Source: Acidobacteriota bacterium
GTDB taxonomy: Bacteria; Acidobacteriota; Terriglobia; UBA7540
Direction of reading: 5' to 3'
Assembly: GCA_902812465.1 (NCBI GenBank)
Contig: CADDZE010000023.1
Location: 1 to 56,766 of the forward strand
Length of the DNA: 56,766 bases
Shown here: piece after piece, positions 32,198 to 40,433 of the stretch
Position numbering within the stretch: the first letter of the stretch is position 1
Layout of the letters: the number at the start of each line of letters is the position of its first letter
The notes under the pieces: generated by a model
Databases searched by the model: none
Told to the model about the DNA's origin: nothing
What the model saw: the letters and a program-made list of their open reading frames with translations, nothing else
Position numbers and translations under genes: made by a program

Positions 32198-33100
32198 ATG
32201 AAATTTGTCTACTCGGATAACTACGACCTCAATTTGGGAGATCATGTCTTCCCGTCGATCAAGTACAAGCTCACGGCGGAAAAGCTGCTCCGCGACGGCG
32301 TGGCGCGGCCTGAGGACTTTGTGGAACCAGCGCCGGCATCCGACGACGATGTTGCCCTGGTCCACCACCGCGAATACATCCGCAAGCTGAAGACGGGCAC
32401 GCTTTCCTACCTCGAGATTCTCCGTCTCGAGATTCCGTACTCGCCAGAGCTCATCCGTGCCGTGTGGGTGGCGGCCGGTGGCTCCATCCTAACAGGTCAG
32501 CTCGCGTTGAGGGATGGAGTGGCTGCGAACGTCGGGGGAGGATTTCACCATGCTTTCCCGGATCACGGCGAAGGTTTCTGCGTTCTGCATGACGTGGCTA
32601 TCGCCATACGCCGCCTGCAGAAGGACCAGACTATCGAGCGCGCCATGACGGTAGACTGCGACGTGCACCAAGGCAATGGCACTGCGGACATCTTTGCCGC
32701 TGACCCCACCGTTTTCACCTTCTCCATTCACCAGGAGCGGAATTACCCTTATCCCAAGCCTCCCAGCGATCTAGATATCAACCTAGAGGACGGCACGGGT
32801 GACGCGGACTACCTAGCAGCGCTTGAACGTGGCCTGAAGCAAGCCCTAGGGAAGTTCCAACCCGATCTGCTGTTCTACATTGCAGGCGCCGATCCTTATC
32901 GCGAGGATCAGCTTGGCGGGCTCAGCCTCAGCCTGGGGGGGTTGGCGGAGCGCGACCGCCTGGTGCTCGGTGAGGCCCGCGCCCGTGGGATCCCGGTGGC
33001 GGTAACCCTGGCAGGCGGCTACGCCCGGCGCCTGGAGGATACAGTGCTCATCCATGCGACCACACTGCGAATTGCCAAAGAAGGAGCCGGAGGCCACTAG
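32198..33100 (+). CDS. Histone deacetylase-like amidohydrolase
   Basis: 300 aa with the arginase/HDAC fold. Active-site features: the tandem His in G-G-G-F-H-H-A (residues 113-119), the zinc ligands in V-D-C-D-V-H-Q-G-N-G-T, and the third ligand Asp in G-A-D-P-Y-R-E-D-Q-L-G-G, followed by L-A-G-G-Y. Bacterial members remove acetyl groups from polyamines, acetoin-related metabolites or proteins; the true substrate is unclear. It follows the oxidoreductase by 43 bp and precedes the senB-like gene by 42 bp. Confidence 0.9.
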   Translation: MKFVYSDNYDLNLGDHVFPSIKYKLTAEKLLRDGVARPEDFVEPAPASDDDVALVHHREYIRKLKTGTLSYLEILRLEIPYSPELIRAVWVAAGGSILTGQLALRDGVAANVGGGFHHAFPDHGEGFCVLHDVAIAIRRLQKDQTIERAMTVDCDVHQGNGTADIFAADPTVFTFSIHQERNYPYPKPPSDLDINLEDGTGDADYLAALERGLKQALGKFQPDLLFYIAGADPYREDQLGGLSLSLGGLAERDRLVLGEARARGIPVAVTLAGGYARRLEDTVLIHATTLRIAKEGAGGH

Positions 33101-33142
33101 GATGGCTGCTGCCGAGCTGTCCAATGCATGACAGGAGCGGCG

Positions 33143-34150
33143 ATGAGGATCGGCATCATCACGCCCGCACCGCCCCGATCGCTATCCGGAAACCGGGTGA
33201 CGGCGCTGCGCTGGGCTCGGATCCTGCGTGGCCTAGGGCACCGCGTTCGCGTCGCACCGGTGTATCAAGGCGAGCCCTACGACCTGCTGGTGACACTTCA
33301 CGCTCGGCGCAGCTATCTCTCGGCCGCACGGTTCCACCGTGACCATCCCGAGCGACCGCTCATCGTCGCGCTGACGGGAACGGATCTTTATCGCGATTTG
33401 CCGCGAAGCCGAAGGGCGCAGCAATCACTTGAGTGGGCCACCCGCCTCATTGCACTTCAGCCGAAGGCCCGCCATGCGCTGAGGCAGCATGTTCGTAGCA
33501 AGATGCGCACCATCTACCAGTCCTTCTCGTGCGCCCGCAGAAGAAGCGCAGGTTCGAAGGCCAATAGGACTCCGCCACGCCCAGGGAGTTTCGACGTTTG
33601 TGTGATTGCGCATCTTCGCCCGGTAAAAGACCCTTTTCGGGCGGCGCGGGCCGCGCGCCAGCTCCCGTCCGCTTCTCGGATTCGCATCCTCCATCTGGGA
33701 AGGGCGATGACCGCCGGCATGGCCCGTCAAGCGCAGTTGGAGATGAAAGTCAACCCTCGATACCGCTGGCTGGGCGAGCGGCCGCGCTGGCGAGTGCCGC
33801 AAATCCTAGCACGGTCAGCCCTCTGCGTGCTGCCCTCGAAGTTAGAGGGTGGCGCCAACGTCTTGTCAGAAGCGATTGCCACCGGCACGCCCGTCCTGGC
33901 GTCGCGCATACCCGGCTCCGTGGGTATCCTCGGCGAAGACTATCCTGGCTACTTCACCGTCGGCAACACGCGGCAGCTCGCAAACCTGCTCTATCGCGCC
34001 GAGACGGAGCCCAGCTTCCTGGCAAGGCTGCGGACTCATTGCCGTAAGTTGCGCCCACTGTTTGACCCTCGCCGCGAGAGGATGGCCTGGAAGCGGCTAC
34101 TCGCCGAGCTTACGGATGACCGCCATGGAAGCCGGAGGGGATTCTGCTAG
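33143..34150 (+). CDS. senB: SenB-like selenosugar synthase (TIGR04348 glycosyltransferase)
   Basis: 335 aa with GT-B-like halves. The N-terminus has the signature of the TIGR04348 family: I-G-I-I-T-P-A-P-P-R-S, then G-N-R-V-T-A-L-R-W-A-R-I-L-R, L-L-V-T-L-H-A-R-R-S, V-A-L-T-G-T-D-L-Y-R-D-L, and L-I-A-L-Q-P. The C-terminal half has S-K-L-E-G-G-A-N-V-L-S-E-A-I-A-T-G-T-P-V-L-A-S for sugar-nucleotide binding. The studied member, SenB, makes a selenosugar from UDP-GlcNAc and selenophosphate in selenoneine synthesis. SenA and SenC are not in the window, so the product is uncertain. ATG 33143 is chosen because AGGAG lies just upstream. Confidence 0.82.
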   Translation: MRIGIITPAPPRSLSGNRVTALRWARILRGLGHRVRVAPVYQGEPYDLLVTLHARRSYLSAARFHRDHPERPLIVALTGTDLYRDLPRSRRAQQSLEWATRLIALQPKARHALRQHVRSKMRTIYQSFSCARRRSAGSKANRTPPRPGSFDVCVIAHLRPVKDPFRAARAARQLPSASRIRILHLGRAMTAGMARQAQLEMKVNPRYRWLGERPRWRVPQILARSALCVLPSKLEGGANVLSEAIATGTPVLASRIPGSVGILGEDYPGYFTVGNTRQLANLLYRAETEPSFLARLRTHCRKLRPLFDPRRERMAWKRLLAELTDDRHGSRRGFC

Positions 34151-34159
34151 GATGAAGTC

Positions 34160-35014
34160 ATGTACGATGAGATGGCGCAGGTGGTGGAGAATCGCCCCCT
34201 TGCCGGCCGCCACTTTCTATTGAGCCTGTATTCTCCTAAGCAGGCACGGGCAGTGCGTCCGGGGCAGTTTGCCATGATCCGACTGCCAGGCCGGTCGGAT
34301 GTGATTCTGCGGCGACCCATGAGCATCTACGACGTGCGCAGCCGCGACCTAAAGGGTGGCTACGGGTTGGAACGCCATGGGCAGCGCCCAGCGGTGTTGC
34401 AGGTGCTCTACAAAGTGGTCGGACGCGGCACGCGGCTTATGGCGGAGCTGACGCCCGGCGATCGCCTGGCGGTACTGGCTCCACTAGGTCACGGATTTTT
34501 TCCGGAGGAGTATCTGGCCCAGGCGCGCGACGCGAGCGAGGTCTTACTCGTGGCTGGCGGCATCGGGATTGCCGCTCTGTTGATGCCAGCCCGCGACCTA
34601 GCACGCCAGAAAATCCCGCAACGCCTGTTCTTCGGCGGGCGCTCGCGTCACGATTTGGTGGGTCTCAGCGACTTCAAGCCTTTGGTGGAGGCTATCACAC
34701 TGGCTACGGAGGATGGCTCCCGTGGCTACCGCGGTTATGTAACCGCTCCTCTGGCGCAGTATCTCGAACAACGCTGCGAGCGGCGCTTTCTGATTCTGGC
34801 CTGCGGACCCATGGCCATGCTCCAAGTTACCGCTGGGCTCGCCGAACGATACAACCATCCCTGTCTGGTCTCCATGGAGAACCGGATGGGTTGCGCGCTG
34901 GGCGTGTGCCTGGGCTGCTCGATCCGGGTGCAAGGGGAGGGGCATGCCGCCTACGAGCGAGTCTGTACGGAGGGGCCGGTATTCTGGTCCAACCACATAG
35001 TGTGGGATCCTTGA
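34160..35014 (+). CDS. pyrK: Dihydroorotate dehydrogenase electron transfer subunit PyrK
   Basis: 284 aa. A ferredoxin-reductase-like FAD domain (R-P-G-Q-F-A-M-I-R-L, then R-R-P-M-S-I-Y-D) precedes an NAD domain (L-V-A-G-G-I-G-I-A, later A-C-G-P-M-A-M-L). The C-terminal [2Fe-2S] site is M-G-C-A-L-G-V-C-L-G-C with a fourth Cys in R-V-C-T-E-G-P-V-F. PyrK passes electrons from the PyrD subunit to NAD+. It starts 9 bp after senB and ends 6 bp before pyrD. Length is slightly above the usual 250-265 aa because of a mid-domain insert. Confidence 0.94.
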   Translation: MYDEMAQVVENRPLAGRHFLLSLYSPKQARAVRPGQFAMIRLPGRSDVILRRPMSIYDVRSRDLKGGYGLERHGQRPAVLQVLYKVVGRGTRLMAELTPGDRLAVLAPLGHGFFPEEYLAQARDASEVLLVAGGIGIAALLMPARDLARQKIPQRLFFGGRSRHDLVGLSDFKPLVEAITLATEDGSRGYRGYVTAPLAQYLEQRCERRFLILACGPMAMLQVTAGLAERYNHPCLVSMENRMGCALGVCLGCSIRVQGEGHAAYERVCTEGPVFWSNHIVWDP

Positions 35015-35020
35015 TTGGGT

Positions 35021-36013
35021 ATGGCGAAAGCCAAGGCTCGAAAGCTGAAACTCGAAGCTCAGGATGGCGAAGGCGAATTCACGCCGCGGATCGATGTTGA
35101 AATCGCCGGAATCCACTTTCAGAATCCGGTGATGACGGCGAGCGGAACCTTCGGATATGGGCAGGAATTTGCTCACCTGATCGACCTCAACCGGCTCGGG
35201 GCCATTATAGTAAAGGGCATTTCCGCCGATCCCCTGCCTGGCAATCCTGCTCCGCGCATCTACGAGACGGAAGCCGGGATGCTGAATGCGATTGGGCTCC
35301 AGAACGTCGGCGCGTGCACGTTCCTTGAAGAGAAGCTTCCCTTTCTGCGGACGCTGAAGGCACGCTGCATCGTGAACGTCTTCGGCTACTCGACCGAGGA
35401 CTACGTCCGCTGCATCGAGATCCTAAACGCCGGGGAGGGTATCGACGCCTACGAGCTGAACATCTCCTGCCCCAACACCCGCTGCGGCGGTATCGTTTAC
35501 GGCAGCGACCCGAAGCTCACCGAGGAGGTCGTTGCCGCATCGAAGCGTGCGGCGCGCTTTCCGCTGATCGTTAAGCTCTCGCCCAATGTGACGGACATAG
35601 GTGTGTTCGCCCGGGCCGCCGAGGCGGCGGGAGCCGATGCACTTTCGCTCGTCAACACCTTCGTGGGTATGGCCATCGATATCGAGACGCGCAGGCCACG
35701 CATTTCGAACCTCACCGCGGGACTGTCGGGACCAGCCATCAAGCCCGTAGCGCTGCGCCTGGTTTACCAGGCCACGCAGGCCGTGCGCATTCCCGTCATC
35801 GGCATCGGAGGCATTACTAGCGCCGAAGACGCTCTCGAGTATCTGATTGCCGGAGCTCAGGCCATTCAGGTAGGAACCGCTAACTTCTACTCGCCGGACA
35901 CCTCGCTCAGGGTAATCGATGGAATTCGCGACTATTGCCTCCGCCACCGCCTCCACCTCGCCCAGTTGATCGGCAGCCTCAAGCACGGCGTGAATGGGGC
36001 CGGCGAGCACTAA
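35021..36013 (+). CDS. pyrD: Dihydroorotate dehydrogenase B, catalytic subunit
   Basis: 330 aa, a TIM-barrel FMN enzyme of class 1B, the type that pairs with PyrK. Motifs: [11 protein letters not shown] near the start, I-V-K-G-I-S, N-A-I-G-L-Q-N, the active-site loop N-I-S-C-P-N-T with the catalytic Cys, [17 protein letters not shown], and I-G-I-G-G-I phosphate loop. It oxidises dihydroorotate to orotate in pyrimidine synthesis. A 20-residue basic N-terminal extension precedes the domain. ATG 35021 is preferred over the TTG at 35015. Confidence 0.95.
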   Translation: MAKAKARKLKLEAQDGEGEFTPRIDVEIAGIHFQNPVMTASGTFGYGQEFAHLIDLNRLGAIIVKGISADPLPGNPAPRIYETEAGMLNAIGLQNVGACTFLEEKLPFLRTLKARCIVNVFGYSTEDYVRCIEILNAGEGIDAYELNISCPNTRCGGIVYGSDPKLTEEVVAASKRAARFPLIVKLSPNVTDIGVFARAAEAAGADALSLVNTFVGMAIDIETRRPRISNLTAGLSGPAIKPVALRLVYQATQAVRIPVIGIGGITSAEDALEYLIAGAQAIQVGTANFYSPDTSLRVIDGIRDYCLRHRLHLAQLIGSLKHGVNGAGEH

Positions 36014-36143
36014 CTAGCTCGCCAGGGGCTACCCGTCCGGTTTTGTGATAATCTCTCTGCCCGCAACGTTTCGCGTTAGACCATTTCTGAACCGCTGGTG
36101 AGAACGCCGGCTCTAACTCCGGCCGGCCATCGGGAGGTGCCTC

Positions 36144-37142
36144 ATGAAAGTAGGCGCATACGCAGGCGTCGGTGCGGTTGCGGCGGCTATCGCTTGGGTC
36201 CTGACCGCCTGCCAGCCAGCCGCGCATGAAGAGAACGAAACGTATGTGTTCCTCGCTTCCAACATTTCTTTGCCGTACTGGCAGGAAGCCGTCGCCGGAT
36301 TTCGTGATGCCGGGCAGGACTTAAGGGTGAAGGTCGACATTCAAGGACCACAGTCTTATTCTCCCGACGAAGAAGTGGATGACTTCCAGCAAGCGGTGAA
36401 GAAGCACCCCGCCGGCATCCTGGTTTCTCCCGCCTCTGCCGACAAATTCACCGCGCCGATCGACGCGGCGATTGCCGCCGGCATCCCGGTCATCTGCATC
36501 GATAGCGATGCGCCGAATTCCCGCCGCTTGATGTTCATCGGCACGGACAATGTGCGCGCCGGCCAGGAGAGCGGAAGGCGCATTGCCCAGCTGATGCACG
36601 ACCAGGGGGACCTGGTGGTGATTACGATTCCCGGCCAGCTCAACCTCGAACAACGCATGCAGGGTTTGAAGGCCATCGTGTCCGGTTACCCCCGCATTAA
36701 GATCGCGCAGGTGCTGGACGACAAGGGCGATCCGCGCCTGGCGAACGATGAGATCTCTGCCCTACTGGAAAAGAAAGCAAAGCTGGACGGTATTGTTTGC
36801 CTGGAAGCGTCAGGAGGCGCCGGTGCTGCCGAAGCCCTCCATCGCTTGAATCTGGATGGAAAGATTCCAATTGTGGCCATGGACAAGGATGCGGAGACAC
36901 TGGACTGGATCAGCCGCGGCGGCATTGCCGCTACCGTAAGCCAAAAGCCCTATACCATGGCGTTCTACGGCCTCAAATTTCTCGACGACCTCCATCACAA
37001 TGTCGTGCACGAGTTCAAAGACTGGCGCACGGCGCCCGTTTCGCCCCTACCCACCCTCGTGGATACCGGAACAGCGGTGATTGACTCAACCAACCTGAAG
37101 GAGTTTCAAGCTGCGGTCGCCGAGCATCCGAAGCCGCTGTGA
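36144..37142 (+). CDS. Periplasmic sugar-binding lipoprotein (type 1 PBP)
   Basis: 332 aa. The signal peptide ends in W-V-L-T-A-C, a good lipobox, so the mature protein is a lipoprotein. The rest is a class I periplasmic binding domain as in ribose- and galactose-type ABC binding proteins: I-S-L-P-Y-W-Q-E-A-V-A-G-F, G-I-L-V-S-P-A-S, I-P-V-I-C-I-D-S-D-A-P, F-I-G-T-D-N, and P-I-V-A-M-D-K-D. A strong GGAGGTG lies 5 nt before the ATG. No ABC permease or ATPase gene is adjacent. An extended -10 (TGTGATAAT, 36044-36052) lies upstream with no -35. Confidence 0.9.
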   Translation: MKVGAYAGVGAVAAAIAWVLTACQPAAHEENETYVFLASNISLPYWQEAVAGFRDAGQDLRVKVDIQGPQSYSPDEEVDDFQQAVKKHPAGILVSPASADKFTAPIDAAIAAGIPVICIDSDAPNSRRLMFIGTDNVRAGQESGRRIAQLMHDQGDLVVITIPGQLNLEQRMQGLKAIVSGYPRIKIAQVLDDKGDPRLANDEISALLEKKAKLDGIVCLEASGGAGAAEALHRLNLDGKIPIVAMDKDAETLDWISRGGIAATVSQKPYTMAFYGLKFLDDLHHNVVHEFKDWRTAPVSPLPTLVDTGTAVIDSTNLKEFQAAVAEHPKPL

Positions 37143-37157
37143 GGGACAGGCACCATC

Positions 37158-38080
37158 CAGGCTACGAGCAGCATCACCGTGATCCGGGCGCGACCCATGC
37201 CAACCAGCCCATCCTCGCACCCATGGCCAGTCTGCAACCATTCACTGAAAGTACGAAGCTTCGAATGCCTGGGTAACGCTTGTCGCTGGATTCACAACCG
37301 TGCAGAGCGTTGGATCGCCCGAAGACCGGGACCTGCGCGACGCCATCGCGCGGTGACCTTCCAGGCCCCGAATCCTCACGGCCCTCCGCCCTCTGGTGGG
37401 GCGACGGTGAGCAGACCGGAACCCCGGCCGAAATTCGCGACTATATTCGCAGGCTGAAAGCGGCCTGCGGTGAGGCGAAGGCACTCGGGATGCGAACCCT
37501 TGTGCACGCTTATCGTGAGGCGGTGCGCATGGCCACCCTGGCGGAATGTACCGAGATTGAGCACGGCACCTTTGCCACGGACGAGGATCTGAGGCTAATG
37601 GCGGAGCACGGAACCTATGTCGATCCCCAGGCTGGCTTGGTGATCGAGAACTACCTGGCCAACAAGGCCAAGTTCCTGGACATTGGTAACTACACCGAAG
37701 CAGGCTTCCCGGCAACGGAAGGTGCTCTTCCTTTGGACCACGAGCTGATTCGACGTGCCCTGCAAATTCCGGGCCTAAAGGTGGTGTTTGGCACGGACGC
37801 CATGGCCGGCGCCCATGGCCGTAACGCCGAAAAGCTCATCGATCAGGTGCGCGACGGCGGCCAGAATCCTATGGCGGCTCTGGTATCTGCCAACTCACTC
37901 GCTGCCGAATCGATGGGACTGGAGCACGAGATTGGCTCGATAGCACCAGGCATGGAAGCCGATATCATCGCCCTGGATGGCGACCCGCTGCGGGATATCA
38001 CGGCCGTGCGGCGCGTCGTGTTCGTAATGAAGGGCGGCCAAGTCTACAAGAACCGGGCTGCGTGGAACGGGCGCCAGTGA
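37158..38080 (+). pseudogene. Decayed metal-dependent amidohydrolase
   Basis: The open part (about 37410-38080) encodes the C-terminal half of an imidazolonepropionase-like amidohydrolase: E-I-E-H-G-T-F-A-T-D, V-F-G-T-D-A-M-A-G-A-H-G, S-I-A-P-G-M-E-A-D-I-I-A-L-D-G-D-P-L. Upstream, the N-terminal part survives in other frames: T-L-V-A-G-F-T-T-V-Q-S-V-G-S-P-E-D at about 37277-37325, then D-L-P-G-P and I-L-T-A-L-R-P-L each in a different frame, so at least two frameshifts are needed. The metal H-x-H segment is missing, and a stretch is missing after E-I-R-D-Y-I-R-R-L-K. The gene cannot make an active enzyme. Confidence 0.8.
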
Positions 38081-38273
38081 TTGGGCGCGGGAGAGGGGAG
38101 CGGCCTGTAGCTAACCCAAACGCCGATGTCATCATGGACTATAGCTCAGTAGAGCCTGGCAGTGGCTGGCAGGTTCCGGTACAATCTCGCCAGATCGGGC
38201 AGCGGCTCCGGTCGCGATTTCCGAGCGCAGGTGTTTCCGCGGTGACGGCCGAGAACCGCCGAGGAGGCTTCAC

Positions 38274-38945
38274 ATGGCCCAGAACACGTCGGTTTCCACG
38301 GGACGGCTGATCGCAGTTCCGGCCGTAATCACGCTCGGCATCACCGTTCTTCGGCTGGTAGGTGAACTCCGGCACTGGCCTGCGCCCTGGTTCAGTTCTG
38401 CAGCAGGCGGTGGCGGCGCGGTGGTTGGCATCTCCTGGTTGCCCCTCCTTTTCGGACCCTACTTTGCAATCAAGCTTGCGCGCGCGGGGCTGGGGCCGCC
38501 CAGCTTCGGCAAGGCAATCGGCTTCAGTCTTCTCGGTTTGGCCATCCTAATAGCGGCCGGAGTCACGGTGGGAGCGGCCTTCCGGCGCCCCTCGGTTCTC
38601 GTGTTGCTAGTCATGTTGGTTATGCTCGTTGCTGCGTTTGTGCCGGGCATGGGATGGCGGCAACTAGGCAAGACGTTGCTGGCATATGCCTTTGCTGCTC
38701 GCATTCCGGTGTTGATCGTAATGTGTATCGCCATGCAGGCAAACAGTGGTCGAGGGTGGGGCACGCATTACGATGCAGTGACGCCCCAGCTAGCAAACGC
38801 TTCGTTTCTGCGTAAGTTCACGTATGAGGCGCTCTTCCCGCAAATGACCCTCTGGATCGGTTATACAGTCGTTGTGGGCGCGCTTCTCGGATCAGTCGTG
38901 GCTGCGCTGATGCGGGCCAGGAAGCCGGCGCAGGCCTCTGCCTAG
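38274..38945 (+). CDS. Uncharacterised multi-pass membrane protein
   Basis: 223 aa with five to six hydrophobic segments (about 12-28, 48-66, 83-100, 107-125, 135-152, 195-214) and short polar loops; a small basic tail ends the protein. GAGGAGG sits 6 nt before the ATG, so expression is credible. The segment S-R-G-W-G-T-H-Y-D near 158-166 is the longest soluble loop. I do not recognise a family. Confidence 0.7.
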   Translation: MAQNTSVSTGRLIAVPAVITLGITVLRLVGELRHWPAPWFSSAAGGGGAVVGISWLPLLFGPYFAIKLARAGLGPPSFGKAIGFSLLGLAILIAAGVTVGAAFRRPSVLVLLVMLVMLVAAFVPGMGWRQLGKTLLAYAFAARIPVLIVMCIAMQANSGRGWGTHYDAVTPQLANASFLRKFTYEALFPQMTLWIGYTVVVGALLGSVVAALMRARKPAQASA

Positions 38946-38963
38946 GCAGCGGTGTCCCAGCTG

Positions 38964-39239
38964 TTAAATGAAGGCCACCGACTGCAGACCTGAGATCGTG
39001 AAGCGCTTGCGGCAGCGGGGATTCTTGCACTGCAGGTAGGTATCGACCCGCGTCATGTAGGACTGAGCTCTGGCGAAGCGTACCCGATCGCTGTCGTCCA
39101 CTGGCCCCTGGAGCGCTTTTTTCTTCGTGCGAACCACCCAGCGCACCTCGTAAGTATCAACATGGTGGCAAAACTCGCAGTTCAGGGTGGCTGGCTTCTT
39201 CGTTTCTACCTCATCGTAGAAGTCGCGTTCCTGAAGCAT
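38964..39239 (-). CDS. Small zinc-ribbon protein
   Basis: 91 aa with two Cys pairs: C-E-F-C at residues 21-24 and C-K-N-P-R-C at about 71-76, as in a zinc ribbon split by a 46-residue basic insert. The spacing and K-R-F after the second pair suggest nucleic-acid or protein binding. No family name can be given. It is convergent with the membrane-protein gene. Confidence 0.7.
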   Translation of the reverse strand: MLQERDFYDEVETKKPATLNCEFCHHVDTYEVRWVVRTKKKALQGPVDDSDRVRFARAQSYMTRVDTYLQCKNPRCRKRFTISGLQSVAFI

Positions 39240-39340
39240 CCCTTTCGATTCTAGCCCAGCAGCTCAGTACCGCCAAGGGCTGGGTGGTTGAGCATTAGCG
39301 GCCCCGGACTGGCGCGGAAGAAAACGGTGGGGACGCTCTC

Positions 39341-39979
39341 TCACCTGCGGAAGTTTCGCTCGAGCTCCTGGACCAACTTCTGCAGCGAGTCACAAGTCTG
39401 AAATAACGAAATACCTGCGATGCCCGAAGCTCCGGCCTCGAGACAGGACTTAACGCGCTCCACCGTTATGCCTCCCAGCGCGAAGACCGGGATGCGAAGC
39501 TGAACGGCAACTTCCCGAAGTTTGTCAAGCCCTAACGGAGGCCCATACGCTAGCTTACTAAGCGTCTCGAAGATGGGGCCGAGTAAGATGTAATCGGCGC
39601 CGGATGCCTCGGCCTCCATCGCCTCTTCCCTTGAGTGGCACGAAACGCCCACCAGCAAGCCGCTCGGGATAATCCGGCGGACTGCGGACGCGGGGAGCGA
39701 ACTCGCCGGAAGATGTACCCCCGCGGTGTGAAGGGCCAGAGCGATATCGAGCCGGTCATTAACCAGGATGCGCGCGCGTGTGCCACGCGTACCCTCCACC
39801 GCGCGCTTTACTAGTTCGACCAACGCACGCGCCGCCAAGTCCTTCTCCCGGATTTGGATCAGGTCCACACCTGCGCGCGCTGCTTCGAGAATTCGCGGTA
39901 GCAGAGGTGCCGGTTCAATCGCATGGCGGTCTGTGATGTAGCAGAGCTTCAACGGAACTCGCTCGCGCCTGGTTTCCAC
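39341..39979 (-). CDS. thiE: Thiamine phosphate synthase
   Basis: 212 aa, a TIM barrel. It opens with L-C-Y-I-T-D-R-H, then I-Q-I-R-E-K-D-L, I-L-V-N-D-R-L-D-I-A, G-V-H-L-P, D-Y-I-L-L-G-P-I-F, and F-A-L-G-G-I for the phosphate site. ThiE couples HMP-PP and thiazole phosphate to thiamine phosphate. The S-C-H-S segment (normally S-x-H) and the G-P-I-F-E-T loop are present, but the usual T-x-T-K of the pyrophosphate loop is less clear, so the non-catalytic TenI relative is a possible alternative. The start codon is GTG. No TPP riboswitch was seen upstream. Confidence 0.82.
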   Translation of the reverse strand: METRRERVPLKLCYITDRHAIEPAPLLPRILEAARAGVDLIQIREKDLAARALVELVKRAVEGTRGTRARILVNDRLDIALALHTAGVHLPASSLPASAVRRIIPSGLLVGVSCHSREEAMEAEASGADYILLGPIFETLSKLAYGPPLGLDKLREVAVQLRIPVFALGGITVERVKSCLEAGASGIAGISLFQTCDSLQKLVQELERNFRR

Positions 39980-40045
39980 CTCTGACCCACTCGAGCCTTC
40001 ACCCTTAGGGATGCAAGGCTCATCTCGGCTCTCTGAAAAGTCTTA

Positions 40046-40291
40046 TTACCGGCTCTTAACCCCGGAGCGCTGGCGTAGGCGCCAAAGTTCCGCAAATGCC
40101 AGTCCAATGTCGGCCAGCCCGATCCCCGAGATTCCCCCGCGAACGAAATAGTTCCGAGCCAGAGCAGAAACCCAAGCGTAGCGATTAAAGAAGTAGTTCT
40201 TCGTCCAAAGGGGATGCCAGGGGAAGATAAACAGCAGGATGCCCACTTCCAGGACGATCAGAATGAGGATGATAGACAGCAAGCGTCTCAT
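40046..40291 (-). CDS. Small single-pass membrane protein
   Basis: 81 aa from ATG 40291. One N-terminal transmembrane helix (about 4-23), then an aromatic patch F-P-W-H-P-L-W-T-K-N-Y-F-F-N-R-Y, then a second weakly hydrophobic segment and a basic tail. The frame continues upstream to 40420 but without coding character. No known family. Confidence 0.55.
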   Translation of the reverse strand: MRRLLSIILILIVLEVGILLFIFPWHPLWTKNYFFNRYAWVSALARNYFVRGGISGIGLADIGLAFAELWRLRQRSGVKSR

Positions 40292-40433
40292 AGCTGGGGA
40301 ACAGGAATGGCAAACGCGAACCCGAGGAAATATAAGGGAAAGCGTTGAAGCCCTGATGAGTTTACACCATGCTCGCTGCCGCGTCGAGGAGCACGGCTGT
40401 ACGGCTCCGCCCCAGCTCACCCCCGGCGAACGG

